Assembly (NCBI RefSeq): GCF_041428715.1
Contig: NZ_CP155572.1
Length of the DNA: 64,000 nt
DNA from: Sporomusa malonica
Lineage (GTDB): Bacteria; Bacillota; Negativicutes; Sporomusales; Sporomusaceae
Strand: one strand, 5' to 3'
Under the pieces are notes generated by a model, which saw only the letters and a program-made list of their open reading frames with translations, was not told the DNA's origin and searched no databases. Position numbers and translations under genes: made by a program. Of this stretch, positions 1 through 7,915 are shown piece after piece. How positions within the stretch are numbered: position 1 is the first letter of the stretch; each line of letters starts with the position of its first letter.

Positions 1-645
1 GTTCCTGGCAGCCTCTTCCCCCAGGGTTTCTCCTATCTTATCAAAGACAGCAGCGAACTCCTTACTTGTTGTGTACTCGCCACCAGTCACACAGTGCAAA
101 TGGCCAAAATCCACTGCCGGTCGTACCCAATCAGCCAGCTTACATATCTCAAGCACTTCGTCAAGTGAGCCTAATTGATTCTGTTTGCCCATAGTCTCAG
201 GCAAAAGGAGAGGCCCTGTCAGGCCCTGACGTTCAACTTGCTCAAGTACTTGAGCAAATAGACGCTTGGCCCGTTCCATGGCTTGCCGCCGGTTTGCCCC
301 CTTGCCTGGGCCGCCAATATGAAATACAATCCTGTCAGCGCCCATCCACTTGGCAACCTCAAGAGACCGTAAGAAATGACGCTGGGTATTACCGGCGATT
401 GTTTCGTCTTCGGTAGCCAGACTTATGTAATAAGGCGCGTGGATGCTAAGCTTAACGCCATAACGTGCGGCCTCTTCACCCACCAGTTCAGCCGTAGCCT
501 GCCTGATATTTACCCCACGGCTGCATTGATATTCATATGCTGTCAGACTTAGGCCGTCAAGCCACTTCGGCATATCAGCCGACGCCTTGAAGCCGGCTTC
601 ATAAAAGGCATCAGGATTCCCTGCCGGCCCAAATTGTGCAAACAT
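1..645 (-). CDS. Endonuclease IV-like TIM-barrel protein (3' part missing)
   Basis: Reading frame of 215 codons starting at ATG 645-643, with an AGGATGG ribosome site about 8 bases upstream; it runs off the left edge, so the C-terminus is missing. The protein has the order of metal-binding motifs seen in the AP endonuclease 2/endonuclease IV family: IHAPYYISL near residue 70, VFHIGG near 105, LPETMG near 150 and VDFGHLHC near 185. Family members cut at abasic sites using a trinuclear zinc centre; sugar isomerases share the fold. The motif pattern favours a DNA-repair nuclease, but orthology to Nfo is not proven. Downstream trmL is on the same strand only 24 bases away from its start codon, so the two may be co-transcribed. 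Confidence 0.75.
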   Translation of the reverse strand, partial: MFAQFGPAGNPDAFYEAGFKASADMPKWLDGLSLTAYEYQCSRGVNIRQATAELVGEEAARYGVKLSIHAPYYISLATEDETIAGNTQRHFLRSLEVAKWMGADRIVFHIGGPGKGANRRQAMERAKRLFAQVLEQVERQGLTGPLLLPETMGKQNQLGSLDEVLEICKLADWVRPAVDFGHLHCVTGGEYTTSKEFAAVFDKIGETLGEEAARN

Positions 646-669
646 GGTATCACCATCCTATTCTCGGGG

Positions 670-1128
670 CTACTTGAGTCCGGCAAAAGCCTGCTGCCTA
701 AGGGCTTCATAGACGACAACCGCTGCGGCATTCGATAAATTGAGTGACCTTGCATCGTCAATCATAGGAATGCGGATACAGTCTTCCGGATAAGAGTCTA
801 AGAGTTCCTGTGGCAGTCCGGCGGTTTCTTTGCCAAATACCAGCATGTCATCGCTCTGATAATTAATATCACTATGACGCTTGTTGGCTTTTGTCGTGTT
901 GTAATAGATGTTATGCCCCTGATATAGGGTTAACACTTCGCTAAAATTCTCGTGTACATGCACTTTGACCAAATGCCAATAATCAAGCCCAGCCCGTTTC
1001 AAATAACGGTCTTCAATGGAAAATCCGAGCGGCTTCACCAAATGCAGCTCACAGCCGGTGGCCGCGCAAAGTCTGGCAATATTGCCTGTATTACCGGGAA
1101 TTTCCGGTTCTACTAGTACAATATGCAT
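670..1128 (-). CDS. trmL: tRNA (cytidine(34)-2'-O)-methyltransferase TrmL
   Basis: Small SPOUT-class methyltransferase of 152 residues, the usual size for TrmL. It opens with HIVLVEPEIPGNTGNIAR, the family signature, and ends with the knot-forming stretch around RIPMIDDARSLNLSNAAA that binds S-adenosylmethionine. It methylates the wobble ribose of tRNA-Leu isoacceptors. I start at ATG 1128, which has GGGGTG six bases upstream, rather than at the upstream GTG (1137), which overlaps that ribosome site. It lies between the ferredoxin gene and the endonuclease-like gene on the same strand. Confidence 0.92.
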   Translation of the reverse strand: MHIVLVEPEIPGNTGNIARLCAATGCELHLVKPLGFSIEDRYLKRAGLDYWHLVKVHVHENFSEVLTLYQGHNIYYNTTKANKRHSDINYQSDDMLVFGKETAGLPQELLDSYPEDCIRIPMIDDARSLNLSNAAAVVVYEALRQQAFAGLK

Positions 1129-1197
1129 CAAAATCACCCCAGTTATACAATTTCTATCACCGCAAGATCAAAGTAAAAGTTATTCTACACAAAAAAC

Positions 1198-1230
1198 AAA
1201 AATCCTACCCATTTCAGGCAGGATTTGTTA
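1198..1230 (-). terminator. Rho-independent terminator after the ferredoxin gene
   Basis: On the minus strand AAATCCTGCC and GGGTAGGATT pair around a short loop and are followed by a T-rich run. It sits 25 bases past the ferredoxin stop codon and separates that gene from trmL. Confidence 0.7.
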
Positions 1231-1252
1231 ATACACATAATAATTTTACCGC

Positions 1253-1645
1253 TTAACCATGAATCAGGCGGGGAATACAGCGCACACACACCCAGTCGCT
1301 CTCCCCCTTACTTTTAATGGGCAACAGCGGGCGTTCATGCTCAGTTATGCCGCACAACGAGCATTTCATTGTTACGTTATATTCTGGTTTATCGGCAAGC
1401 GTCTTTTTATGTGCATGGACGGCTTCCTCATCGAAAACTACTGTTTCACGATCCTCAAGGGTTAACGCCCCGGTCGGGCATACTCCCAGGCAAAAGCCTG
1501 CCCCATCACATAATTCTTCGCGGCGTACCCGCGCTTTACCGTCAATAATCTCAATAGCACCTTCTGCACAGGGCGACACACACTGACCACAGCCGGTACA
1601 TAAGTCATCATTAATCTTGACAATCTTTCTGGTAACTTTATTCAT
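1253..1645 (-). CDS. Two-cluster ferredoxin with C-terminal zinc-ribbon-like tail
   Basis: Protein of 130 residues; ATG behind a GGGGAGGGG ribosome site. Residues 16-28 hold a complete CTGCGQCVSPC 4Fe-4S motif. The second motif, near residues 46-56, reads CDGAGFCLGVC, with Ala where the second Cys normally sits, so that cluster may be 3Fe-4S or use another ligand. The last 40 residues add CSLC and CVRC pairs that could hold zinc or a further iron-sulfur centre. It is probably a soluble cytoplasmic electron carrier or a cluster-sensing protein; the redox partner is unknown. It lies just downstream of the activase/DUF2229 genes, whose activase also needs a low-potential electron donor; a link is inference. 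Confidence 0.8.
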   Translation of the reverse strand: MNKVTRKIVKINDDLCTGCGQCVSPCAEGAIEIIDGKARVRREELCDGAGFCLGVCPTGALTLEDRETVVFDEEAVHAHKKTLADKPEYNVTMKCSLCGITEHERPLLPIKSKGESDWVCVRCIPRLIHG

Positions 1646-1707
1646 TTTCTGCCCCTCCCCTTTTTTTTATAGTATACCATACCAGCCAAACTCTACAGTG
1701 ATTTCAA

Positions 1708-2775
1708 TCACAGTTGACGACGATAATTAAGTAAATCAATAAAAGCCTCCAGCCGGGTGACCACTCCGGCTTCCCCTGACTGTTCGTCAAAAGCCAGGGA
1801 CAGTACTGGTATTCCATGATCGTCGCTCGCTTGGTGCAGGATATTTTTTGCGATAATCTCAGGCATGCAGGTAAACGGAAAGACATGAACAATACCGTCA
1901 AAACCCTGATTGGCCAAATCCACGGTAGAGCCAATACTTTTAAGACCATGGCCGCCTACGCCGTGACTGAGATACGGCTTTGCCGCCTTGGCTATCTCAT
2001 GATACTTCGCCATATAAGGCTTGCTTCTCAATAAATGCGTCCGGACATAATCGGTTAGCGACATTGTCCGGTGCACATGGGCTCCTAGACGGCCAAGCCT
2101 TTGCTCCAAATCCTGATTAACAAAGCTTTCGAGCATAACATAAATTTCACCTACCAACCCGATTCTTAGCGGCAGCTGTCCATGTTGGTTAACCCTTATC
2201 AGCTTCTCCTGATATATATCGCTAATCACCTGCAGCTCACGGGGATCAGCAGCAACCTCTATCTCCGCAACCGCCTCCTGGTAAACGGCATCAGCTGTTC
2301 CTGGAATTTGCTCTGTGGCCCGTACCTGACGCAACACGTCACCTACGGTGTCAATGGCACTCATTTTTGCGCCCGCCAATTTAAAAGCACGGTAAACGGA
2401 TGTTAGACTTACGCCTGGAGCCAACTGTCGGACAGTTTTAATAACATCGAAAGCATTCGGTTCAATGGCAACCATAGTGAACTTGTAACCAAGCTCTTTT
2501 AGAATTTCCTGCTGCACCTGAGCATAGTAGCCTAACCGGCAGGGCCCTACCCCGCCGCAAGTAACTATGGTATCAGCCCCAGCGTCCAAGGCTTCGATAT
2601 AATTGCCTAAAGTAACTTTAAGCGGCAGACAAGCTGTTTCCGGAGCATACTTAGCGCCTGTTTCTATCGTTTTCTTGCTAGTGGGCGGAGGCATGAGCAC
2701 GGTTATTCCAAGGCCGCTTAATAGCGTCTTCATAGTTACAGACAGCGGCCCCATATGTGGAAAAGTTGCAATCAT
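1708..2775 (-). CDS. 2-hydroxyacyl-CoA dehydratase-like protein (HgdB/DUF2229 type)
   Basis: Protein of 355 residues. The segment around residues 45-95 (APETACLPLKVTLGNY and TCGGVGPCRLGYY) and the later HVFPFTCMPEIIAKNIL match the cysteine-rich fold of 2-hydroxyglutaryl-CoA dehydratase subunits and the related uncharacterised proteins linked to activases. The cysteines probably hold a 4Fe-4S cluster. It overlaps the stop of the preceding gene by four bases (ATGA), with GGAGGAAC as ribosome site, showing translational coupling. Together with the two upstream genes it corresponds to parts that are fused into one long polypeptide in many other anaerobes. The substrate is not known. Confidence 0.75.
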   Translation of the reverse strand: MIATFPHMGPLSVTMKTLLSGLGITVLMPPPTSKKTIETGAKYAPETACLPLKVTLGNYIEALDAGADTIVTCGGVGPCRLGYYAQVQQEILKELGYKFTMVAIEPNAFDVIKTVRQLAPGVSLTSVYRAFKLAGAKMSAIDTVGDVLRQVRATEQIPGTADAVYQEAVAEIEVAADPRELQVISDIYQEKLIRVNQHGQLPLRIGLVGEIYVMLESFVNQDLEQRLGRLGAHVHRTMSLTDYVRTHLLRSKPYMAKYHEIAKAAKPYLSHGVGGHGLKSIGSTVDLANQGFDGIVHVFPFTCMPEIIAKNILHQASDDHGIPVLSLAFDEQSGEAGVVTRLEAFIDLLNYRRQL

Positions 2776-3695
2776 CGGTGGTTCCTCCGTTTGAGCATAT
2801 CGGTAAACGCCTCCAACCGGGTAAGGAGTCCGGCTTCTGCAGTGTGTTCATCAAGATTTAGCAGCATAAACGGAATACGGCCAGCCTCGGCTTTGCGTTT
2901 GATAGTCTCACTGATCATGGAATCTGGTCCGCAGCTAAAGGATGTCATAAAAATCAACCCGTCAACAGCCTGTTCATTGATAAGTGCTAACGCCGATCCA
3001 GTCAAATGGTGACAATATGACCAGTATATTTGTTTATCAAGATCGCGCGCTGCCAGCTGCGCCAGACGCGCCGGTACCATATCAGACGTAATGACGTCCA
3101 TTCCCATTGCTGTAAGTTTATCTTTGGCACTCATGCTGATAAATCTATCCTGAATGAGATAAGAGTGCCCAATCAAACCAACCCTTAACATGACAGCTGG
3201 CGTCACTCGATGCATGACGGGTGCCTGCTGCTTTGCGCTTACCTGCCGCCAAGCTGAGTACCATGCGCCAAGGCTGGAAATTTTGCTCTGACCCAGCCGG
3301 AAGCCAGTGTTGATCACTGCATCAAGCAAACTGCCATTCCTCGTGCGGAGATTGACATTAGTATCAATAACCTCCGGCAGGCCACCAAGACTGCTCCGGA
3401 TAATGTCAGGCAGTCCCATCATTTTCGGGCAGGTATATGTCTGGCGAGCGACACTCACAACCCGGGGCACAAACAGACAGTCGGCCTTGCTCGCCAAACT
3501 TGCGGCATGGCCGACATAAACCTTAAGCGGCAGGCATACTTCATCAAGTACCCCACCCGCAGTAAGCATATCTTTGGTAGTCTCACCTGATACAACTACC
3601 TGAGCGCCAAGGGCCTCAAAAAAATTCTTCCATAAACACCCGTACTGATAATATAAAAGCCCGCGCGGTAAACCGACTCGTACTGTTTCCGCCAA
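2772..3695 (-). CDS. DUF2229-family activase-associated protein
   Basis: The best start is TTG 3695, with AGGAGGG six bases upstream, giving 307 residues; an upstream ATG at 3719 would place that ribosome site inside the gene and overlap the activase stop. The N-terminus, VGLPRGLLYYQYGCLWKNFF, and the following EVCLPLKVYVGH are typical of DUF2229 proteins found beside or fused to 2-hydroxyacyl-CoA dehydratase activases. Cysteines in CLPLK, YTCPKMMG and SFSCGPDS are candidate cluster ligands. The fold resembles the downstream neighbour, so the two may form a heterodimer. Biochemical role unknown. Confidence 0.72.
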   Translation of the reverse strand: MAETVRVGLPRGLLYYQYGCLWKNFFEALGAQVVVSGETTKDMLTAGGVLDEVCLPLKVYVGHAASLASKADCLFVPRVVSVARQTYTCPKMMGLPDIIRSSLGGLPEVIDTNVNLRTRNGSLLDAVINTGFRLGQSKISSLGAWYSAWRQVSAKQQAPVMHRVTPAVMLRVGLIGHSYLIQDRFISMSAKDKLTAMGMDVITSDMVPARLAQLAARDLDKQIYWSYCHHLTGSALALINEQAVDGLIFMTSFSCGPDSMISETIKRKAEAGRIPFMLLNLDEHTAEAGLLTRLEAFTDMLKRRNHR

Positions 3696-3706
3696 ACTGT
3701 TCCCTC

Positions 3707-4663
3707 CTAGTAAGCCCATTTGCCACAGCGATCGCCCCAGCGGGCAGCCACCTGGCTATTTATGTTGAGTTCAACGACTTCACACATATTGGGACAGCCA
3801 TCACACTCAAAGCTTCGCGGCAAATAGCTATAATCAATAACCTCAAACCCCTGGAAGCGCGTAGGTTTGTCTGCTACAGCTTCCTTAGCCAGGAGCGCAG
3901 CACCAATCGCACCCATGACATTGTAATGCGCGGGTATAATAACCTGGCAGCCCAATACTTCTTCAAATGCCCGTTTCATCCCCTGATTGGCGGCAACACC
4001 CCCCTGAAACAACACCGGTCCTTTTATGTCCTTACCTTTTCCGACGTTATTAACATAGTTTCGCGCCAGCGCCTGACATAAACCATTGACTATATCACAC
4101 ATCTGGTGGCCTGTCTGTTGTTTGTGAATCATGTCCGACTCAGCAAAAACAGCGCAGCGCCCAGCGACTCTGACTGGCGTTGTTGAAGCTAGTGCCTTAC
4201 TGCCAAACTCTTCTATCGGTATATTGAGTCTGGCCGCCTGCTGGTCAAGAAAAGAACCGGTTCCGGCCGCACAGACTGTATTCATAGCAAAATCAGTGAC
4301 AATACCGTCACGAATGATAATCATCTTAGAATCCTGTCCGCCAATTTCCACAACTGTTTTGACATCAGGTACCACATGCATAGCCGCAACCGCATGGGCT
4401 GTTATTTCATTTTTGACAACATCGGCCCCTACCATTACACCTGCTAACTGACGGCCGCTGCCTGTTGTGCCTACTGCCTTGACCTCAAGCGCCTGGTTGC
4501 GCTCTTTTATTATTTTAAGCCCCTGCTGCACAGCCCCAATAGGTTGGCCCTGGGTTCTTACATAAAGGCTATCATGCACTTGTCCGCTGGAATCTAATAC
4601 GGCAATGTTAGTGCTTACTGAGCCTACATCAATGCCCAGGTAGCTGGCTAAACGCTGCTGCAA
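3707..4663 (-). CDS. 2-hydroxyacyl-CoA dehydratase activase-type ATPase (HgdC/BadF family)
   Basis: ASKHA-fold ATPase that in known relatives uses ATP to drive one electron into a dehydratase. Seen here: the phosphate-binding loop YLGIDVGSVSTNIAV at the N-terminus, the second nucleotide motif VEIGGQDSKMI near residue 108, and the two cysteines in VCAAGTGSF (about 133) and GRCAVFAES (about 172) that bridge the 4Fe-4S cluster between HgdC subunits. After the ATPase core comes a tail with CDGCPNMC and a final CGKW, as in the long fused forms. ATG at 4669 abuts GGAGGG; TTG 4663 has better spacing and is used here. First gene of a three-gene unit. Confidence 0.82.
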   Translation of the reverse strand: MQQRLASYLGIDVGSVSTNIAVLDSSGQVHDSLYVRTQGQPIGAVQQGLKIIKERNQALEVKAVGTTGSGRQLAGVMVGADVVKNEITAHAVAAMHVVPDVKTVVEIGGQDSKMIIIRDGIVTDFAMNTVCAAGTGSFLDQQAARLNIPIEEFGSKALASTTPVRVAGRCAVFAESDMIHKQQTGHQMCDIVNGLCQALARNYVNNVGKGKDIKGPVLFQGGVAANQGMKRAFEEVLGCQVIIPAHYNVMGAIGAALLAKEAVADKPTRFQGFEVIDYSYLPRSFECDGCPNMCEVVELNINSQVAARWGDRCGKWAY

Positions 4664-4795
4664 AACCATCCCTCCATTTTCAATTGGTATACATTGGTAT
4701 TATTACCTATCAAAGGAAAAGATATACTCAGGCCGCATGAATCATACATTGTAGAGAGACGGCAGCGATAAAATACCACAAAAGGGAGGATAACA

Positions 4796-5899
4796 ATGGC
4801 TGGAGGAAAAATTAAGCATGTGTTCCCTGGCGGCAACACTCCCCAAGGCTTTTTCTCTTACTATGATTATGTAATACCTATTGATGCTACGCGGATTTTC
4901 TTACTGAAAGGCGGTCCTGGTGTCGGCAAATCCACCTTTATGAAAAAAATCGGCCAAGCAATGGTTGAGCAGGGTTATGATGTTGAACATCATCACTGTT
5001 CAAGTGACCCGAATTCTTTGGACGGCCTAGTCATCCCCATGCTTAACGTGGCCCTCATCGATGGTACTGCTCCCCATATTGTTGACCCTAAACACCCCGG
5101 CTGTGTTGATGAAATCCTTAATCTTGGCGAATATTGGGATGAGAGTAAGATGGTCAAAAACAAAGCCGCGATCTTAGCCTATACCAAAGAAATCAGTAAA
5201 CGGTTTCAGCGTGCCTACCGGATGCTCAGAGCCGCAAAAGCTATCTATGACGACTGGGAAGCTGCCAATAATGAGGCCATGGATTACAAATTAGCCAATC
5301 AAAAAGCGACTGACCTGCTAGAAAAACTGTTTGCTGGCACTCCTACGGCAGGCCATGGAAAAAACCGGAAGCTATTTGCTTCTGCCATCACACCACTTGG
5401 CCCAATAAATTATATTGATTCAATTGCCGCAGGCCTGTCATCCCGCTATATCATCACAGGCTTGCCTGGAACAGGTAAAGCCACATTGCTGGCTAAGGTT
5501 GCTGATACTGCCGTAGCCAAGGGGCTGGATATTGAAACCTATTATTGCCCGCTTGACCCGCTCAAGGTGGAACACGTCATCATACCAGCATTAGATACGG
5601 CGCTTACCACATCAGTGCCACCGCATAATCAGCCTACGCGTGGCGCCACAGCAGTTATCGATATGAATGATTGCCTTGATAAGGAAATTGTCAACCGATT
5701 AGAGACTGTAACTGATTATGACCGCACAGCGTTCTGGGAATTCTTTGGTAAAGCGGGGACATATATCAACGAAGCTAAAAAACTACATGATGAGCTTGAG
5801 ACTTACTATGTACCAAATATTAGTTTTAGCGGTGTCGATGCACTCAGAGACAAGACTCTGGCTAGAATACTAGCGTTTGCCGTCAAAAAAATAACATGA
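4796..5899 (+). CDS. Duplicated P-loop ATPase (PRK06851-like)
   Basis: Protein of 367 residues with two nucleotide-binding halves. A complete Walker A, GGPGVGKSTFMKK, lies near residue 40. A second, weaker one, GLPGTGKATLLAK, lies near residue 222 with Ala in place of the usual Ser/Thr. Each is followed by the same pattern: a YYDVEHHHCSSDP- or YYCPLDP-like segment, then a VIPALD/VIPMLN stretch, which shows internal duplication. I recognise this as the uncharacterised conserved ATPase family of anaerobic Firmicutes; substrate and partners are unknown. It has its own ribosome site (GGGAGG) and is divergent from the activase operon. Confidence 0.75.
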   Translation: MAGGKIKHVFPGGNTPQGFFSYYDYVIPIDATRIFLLKGGPGVGKSTFMKKIGQAMVEQGYDVEHHHCSSDPNSLDGLVIPMLNVALIDGTAPHIVDPKHPGCVDEILNLGEYWDESKMVKNKAAILAYTKEISKRFQRAYRMLRAAKAIYDDWEAANNEAMDYKLANQKATDLLEKLFAGTPTAGHGKNRKLFASAITPLGPINYIDSIAAGLSSRYIITGLPGTGKATLLAKVADTAVAKGLDIETYYCPLDPLKVEHVIIPALDTALTTSVPPHNQPTRGATAVIDMNDCLDKEIVNRLETVTDYDRTAFWEFFGKAGTYINEAKKLHDELETYYVPNISFSGVDALRDKTLARILAFAVKKIT

Positions 5900-5950
5900 A
5901 ATTTTTGGAAAAGTTTAAAATTTATTGTATTTATTTTTCACAACATCATG

Positions 5951-6077
5951 TATAATCATAGTAAGATGTATGGGTCTGAGACAGGGTGGAACGCCGCCCT
6001 GTCAAGGATACTAAATATTGTCGCCAGTCTGAAGCAAGGGCCTGAAGCCTACGCCCAGGAAGATGGAGGGGAATTTT
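5951..6077 (+). promoter_or_regulatory. -10 element and structured 5' leader of the hydG operon
   Basis: A TATAAT at 5951-5956 is followed by about 110 untranslated bases before the GTG start. The leader holds a stable hairpin, GACAGGG pairing with CCCTGTC (5979-6003), a repeated CTGAAGC word at 6029 and 6042, and TGGG/CCCA arms at 5970 and 6055 that could close the whole element. No terminator is visible inside it. I could not match it to a riboswitch class by eye. The -35 is weak, with no good hexamer at 17 bases. Confidence 0.45.
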
Positions 6078-6356
6078 GTGGCAAAACGTATTGGAGTAAT
6101 CGGCATCGTGATTGACGATCCCAAATATATCGTCGATAAAGTCAACAACATTATTAGCGATTACAGCAAGATCATTATTGGCCGCATGGGTATTCCCCGG
6201 CATGATACAGAGGTTAGCGTGATTGCCCTGATTATTGAGGGCACCACTGATGAAGTGGGTGCGCTTACCGGCAAACTTGGCAACCTTCCCGGCGTTACTG
6301 TCAAATCGGCCCTGACTGCCAGAGAAGCGGCAGCTAAAGGGGAGAAAGAAAAATGA
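6078..6356 (+). CDS. TM1266-family putative regulator of the iron hydrogenase system
   Basis: Protein of 92 residues with an ACT-like alpha/beta pattern (RIGVIGIVIDDP, then HDTEVSVIALIIEGT), characteristic of the small family encoded beside HydE/F/G maturation genes. The start is GTG 6078, served by GGAGGGG; the in-frame ATG at 6063 lies upstream of that ribosome site. The stop overlaps the hydG start by four bases (ATGA), so the two are translationally coupled. Function is inferred from gene neighbourhood in the family; no DNA-binding domain is visible. Confidence 0.8.
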   Translation: MAKRIGVIGIVIDDPKYIVDKVNNIISDYSKIIIGRMGIPRHDTEVSVIALIIEGTTDEVGALTGKLGNLPGVTVKSALTAREAAAKGEKEK

Positions 6357-7783
6357 TTGACAACGCCCAACGTACCTCTGATGCATTTATTGATGATGCC
6401 TTAATTCACAGGCTTTTTGAGGAAGCAAAATCAAAGTCTCAGGACAAAGACTATGTCCGGTCCATTATTACTAAGGCCCGCGAATATCACGGCCTATCGG
6501 CCGCTGAAGTAGCCGTCCTGCTTGAAGTCACTGATGCTGATTTGCAAACCGAAATGTTTGCCGCAGCAGCCGCTGTCAAACAAGCCATCTACGGTAATCG
6601 GATTGTATTATTTGCCCCGCTCTATATTTCTAGCTATTGCATAAATAACTGTACCTACTGCGGCTATCGCGCCGGCAATTCTGAACAGCTTCGCCGCCGC
6701 CTGACGCTTGACGAAATCAAAGAAGAGGTTGAGATTTTAGAATCGTTAGGACACAAACGCTTGGCTGTTGAGGCTGGCGAAGACCCTGTCAACTGCACCA
6801 TTGACTATGTAGTAGACTCTATCCGTCAGATTTACAGCATTAAAGACGGCAACGGCAGTATCCGCCGTGTTAATGTTAATATTGCGGCAACGACTGTTGA
6901 GGAATACCGCAAATTAAAAGAAGTGGATATCGGCACTTATATTCTTTTCCAAGAAACCTACCACCGCCCCACTTACGCTGCCCTGCACCCCACTGGCCCT
7001 AAACGTGATTATAACTGGCATACAACTGCCATGGAGAGGGCTATGCAGGCTGGTATCGACGATGTCGGCATCGGCGTACTCTATGGGCTGTATGATCATA
7101 AATATGAAACTGTCGCTATGTTCCTCCATGCCGAACATCTTGATAAAACCCAAGGTGTCGGTCCTCATACCATCTCAGTGCCCCGCATTCGTCCGGCCAG
7201 CGGCATGGACTTAACTAAATTCCCCCATCTGGTTAGCGATGAAAATTTTCAAAAGATCATTGCCATCATTCGTCTGGCTGTGCCTTATACTGGCATGATT
7301 TTATCTACCCGCGAAACCTCAGAGTTTCGCGATGAACTGATTAAATATGGTATATCCCAAGTGAGCGCCGGTTCTTGCACAGGTGTCGGCGGCTACCATC
7401 AGGTCTATAAAGAGTCTATTGACGGCCCGGCAAATGGCCTTCAGTTTGAAACAGGGGATAATCGTTCACCGAACGAAGTAATCAGCATGCTCTGCAAACA
7501 AGGTTTTGTCCCGAGCTACTGTACTGCCTGCTACCGCCAAGGCCGCACTGGCGATAGATTCATGAGCCTTGCTAAGAGCGGCGAAATTCAAAATGTATGC
7601 TTGCCAAATGCCCTCTTAACGTTCAAGGAATATCTGCTCGACTATGCTGCCCCCGAGATCAAGGAATTAGGTGAAGCAACCATTCAAAAGCACCTGGCTG
7701 ACATCCCGGTGGCTGCTACCAGGGAAGCTACTGCCAATCGACTAAAAGACATCGAGGCAGGCGTAAGAGATTTGTATTTTTAA
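6353..7783 (+). CDS. hydG: [FeFe]-hydrogenase maturation radical-SAM enzyme HydG
   Basis: HydG cleaves tyrosine to give CO and cyanide for the hydrogenase H-cluster, using S-adenosylmethionine. The protein has 476 residues, the family length. The radical-SAM motif CINNCTYC is at residues 96-103 and the C-terminal HydG-specific CX2CX22C (CTAC ... NVC) holds the second cluster that carries the dangler iron; the latter excludes the related ThiH. HydE and HydF are not in this window. The only hydrogenase nearby is the atypical one at 62.5-63.9 kb. Confidence 0.96.
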   Translation: MIDNAQRTSDAFIDDALIHRLFEEAKSKSQDKDYVRSIITKAREYHGLSAAEVAVLLEVTDADLQTEMFAAAAAVKQAIYGNRIVLFAPLYISSYCINNCTYCGYRAGNSEQLRRRLTLDEIKEEVEILESLGHKRLAVEAGEDPVNCTIDYVVDSIRQIYSIKDGNGSIRRVNVNIAATTVEEYRKLKEVDIGTYILFQETYHRPTYAALHPTGPKRDYNWHTTAMERAMQAGIDDVGIGVLYGLYDHKYETVAMFLHAEHLDKTQGVGPHTISVPRIRPASGMDLTKFPHLVSDENFQKIIAIIRLAVPYTGMILSTRETSEFRDELIKYGISQVSAGSCTGVGGYHQVYKESIDGPANGLQFETGDNRSPNEVISMLCKQGFVPSYCTACYRQGRTGDRFMSLAKSGEIQNVCLPNALLTFKEYLLDYAAPEIKELGEATIQKHLADIPVAATREATANRLKDIEAGVRDLYF

Positions 7784-7795
7784 GTTTTAAAAAGC

Positions 7796-7836
7796 AAAGA
7801 AGCTTTGCGGAACTCCCACAAAGCTTCTTTTTGTTT
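7796..7836 (+). terminator. Terminator of the hydG operon
   Basis: AAAGAAGCTTTG pairs with CAAAGCTTCTTT around an eleven-base loop and is followed by a T-rich run, 13 bases after the hydG stop. Confidence 0.9.
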
Positions 7837-7915
7837 GTTTATAATAACTTTAGGCAATGCTATACTATATGGTAATATATAGCTATTATCCACTTTAATC
7901 CGGTAGGTGTAAATA

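Noticed and set aside
5979..6003. AGGGTGGAACGCC in the hydG leader considered as a T-box
   Set aside because: It lacks the invariant core order of a T-box, the terminator and the stem I blocks; the likeness is limited to a few bases.
5946..6386. Minus-strand frame of 146 codons opposite the TM1266-type gene
   Set aside because: It lies antisense to a recognised gene and its leader, with no family resemblance of its own.
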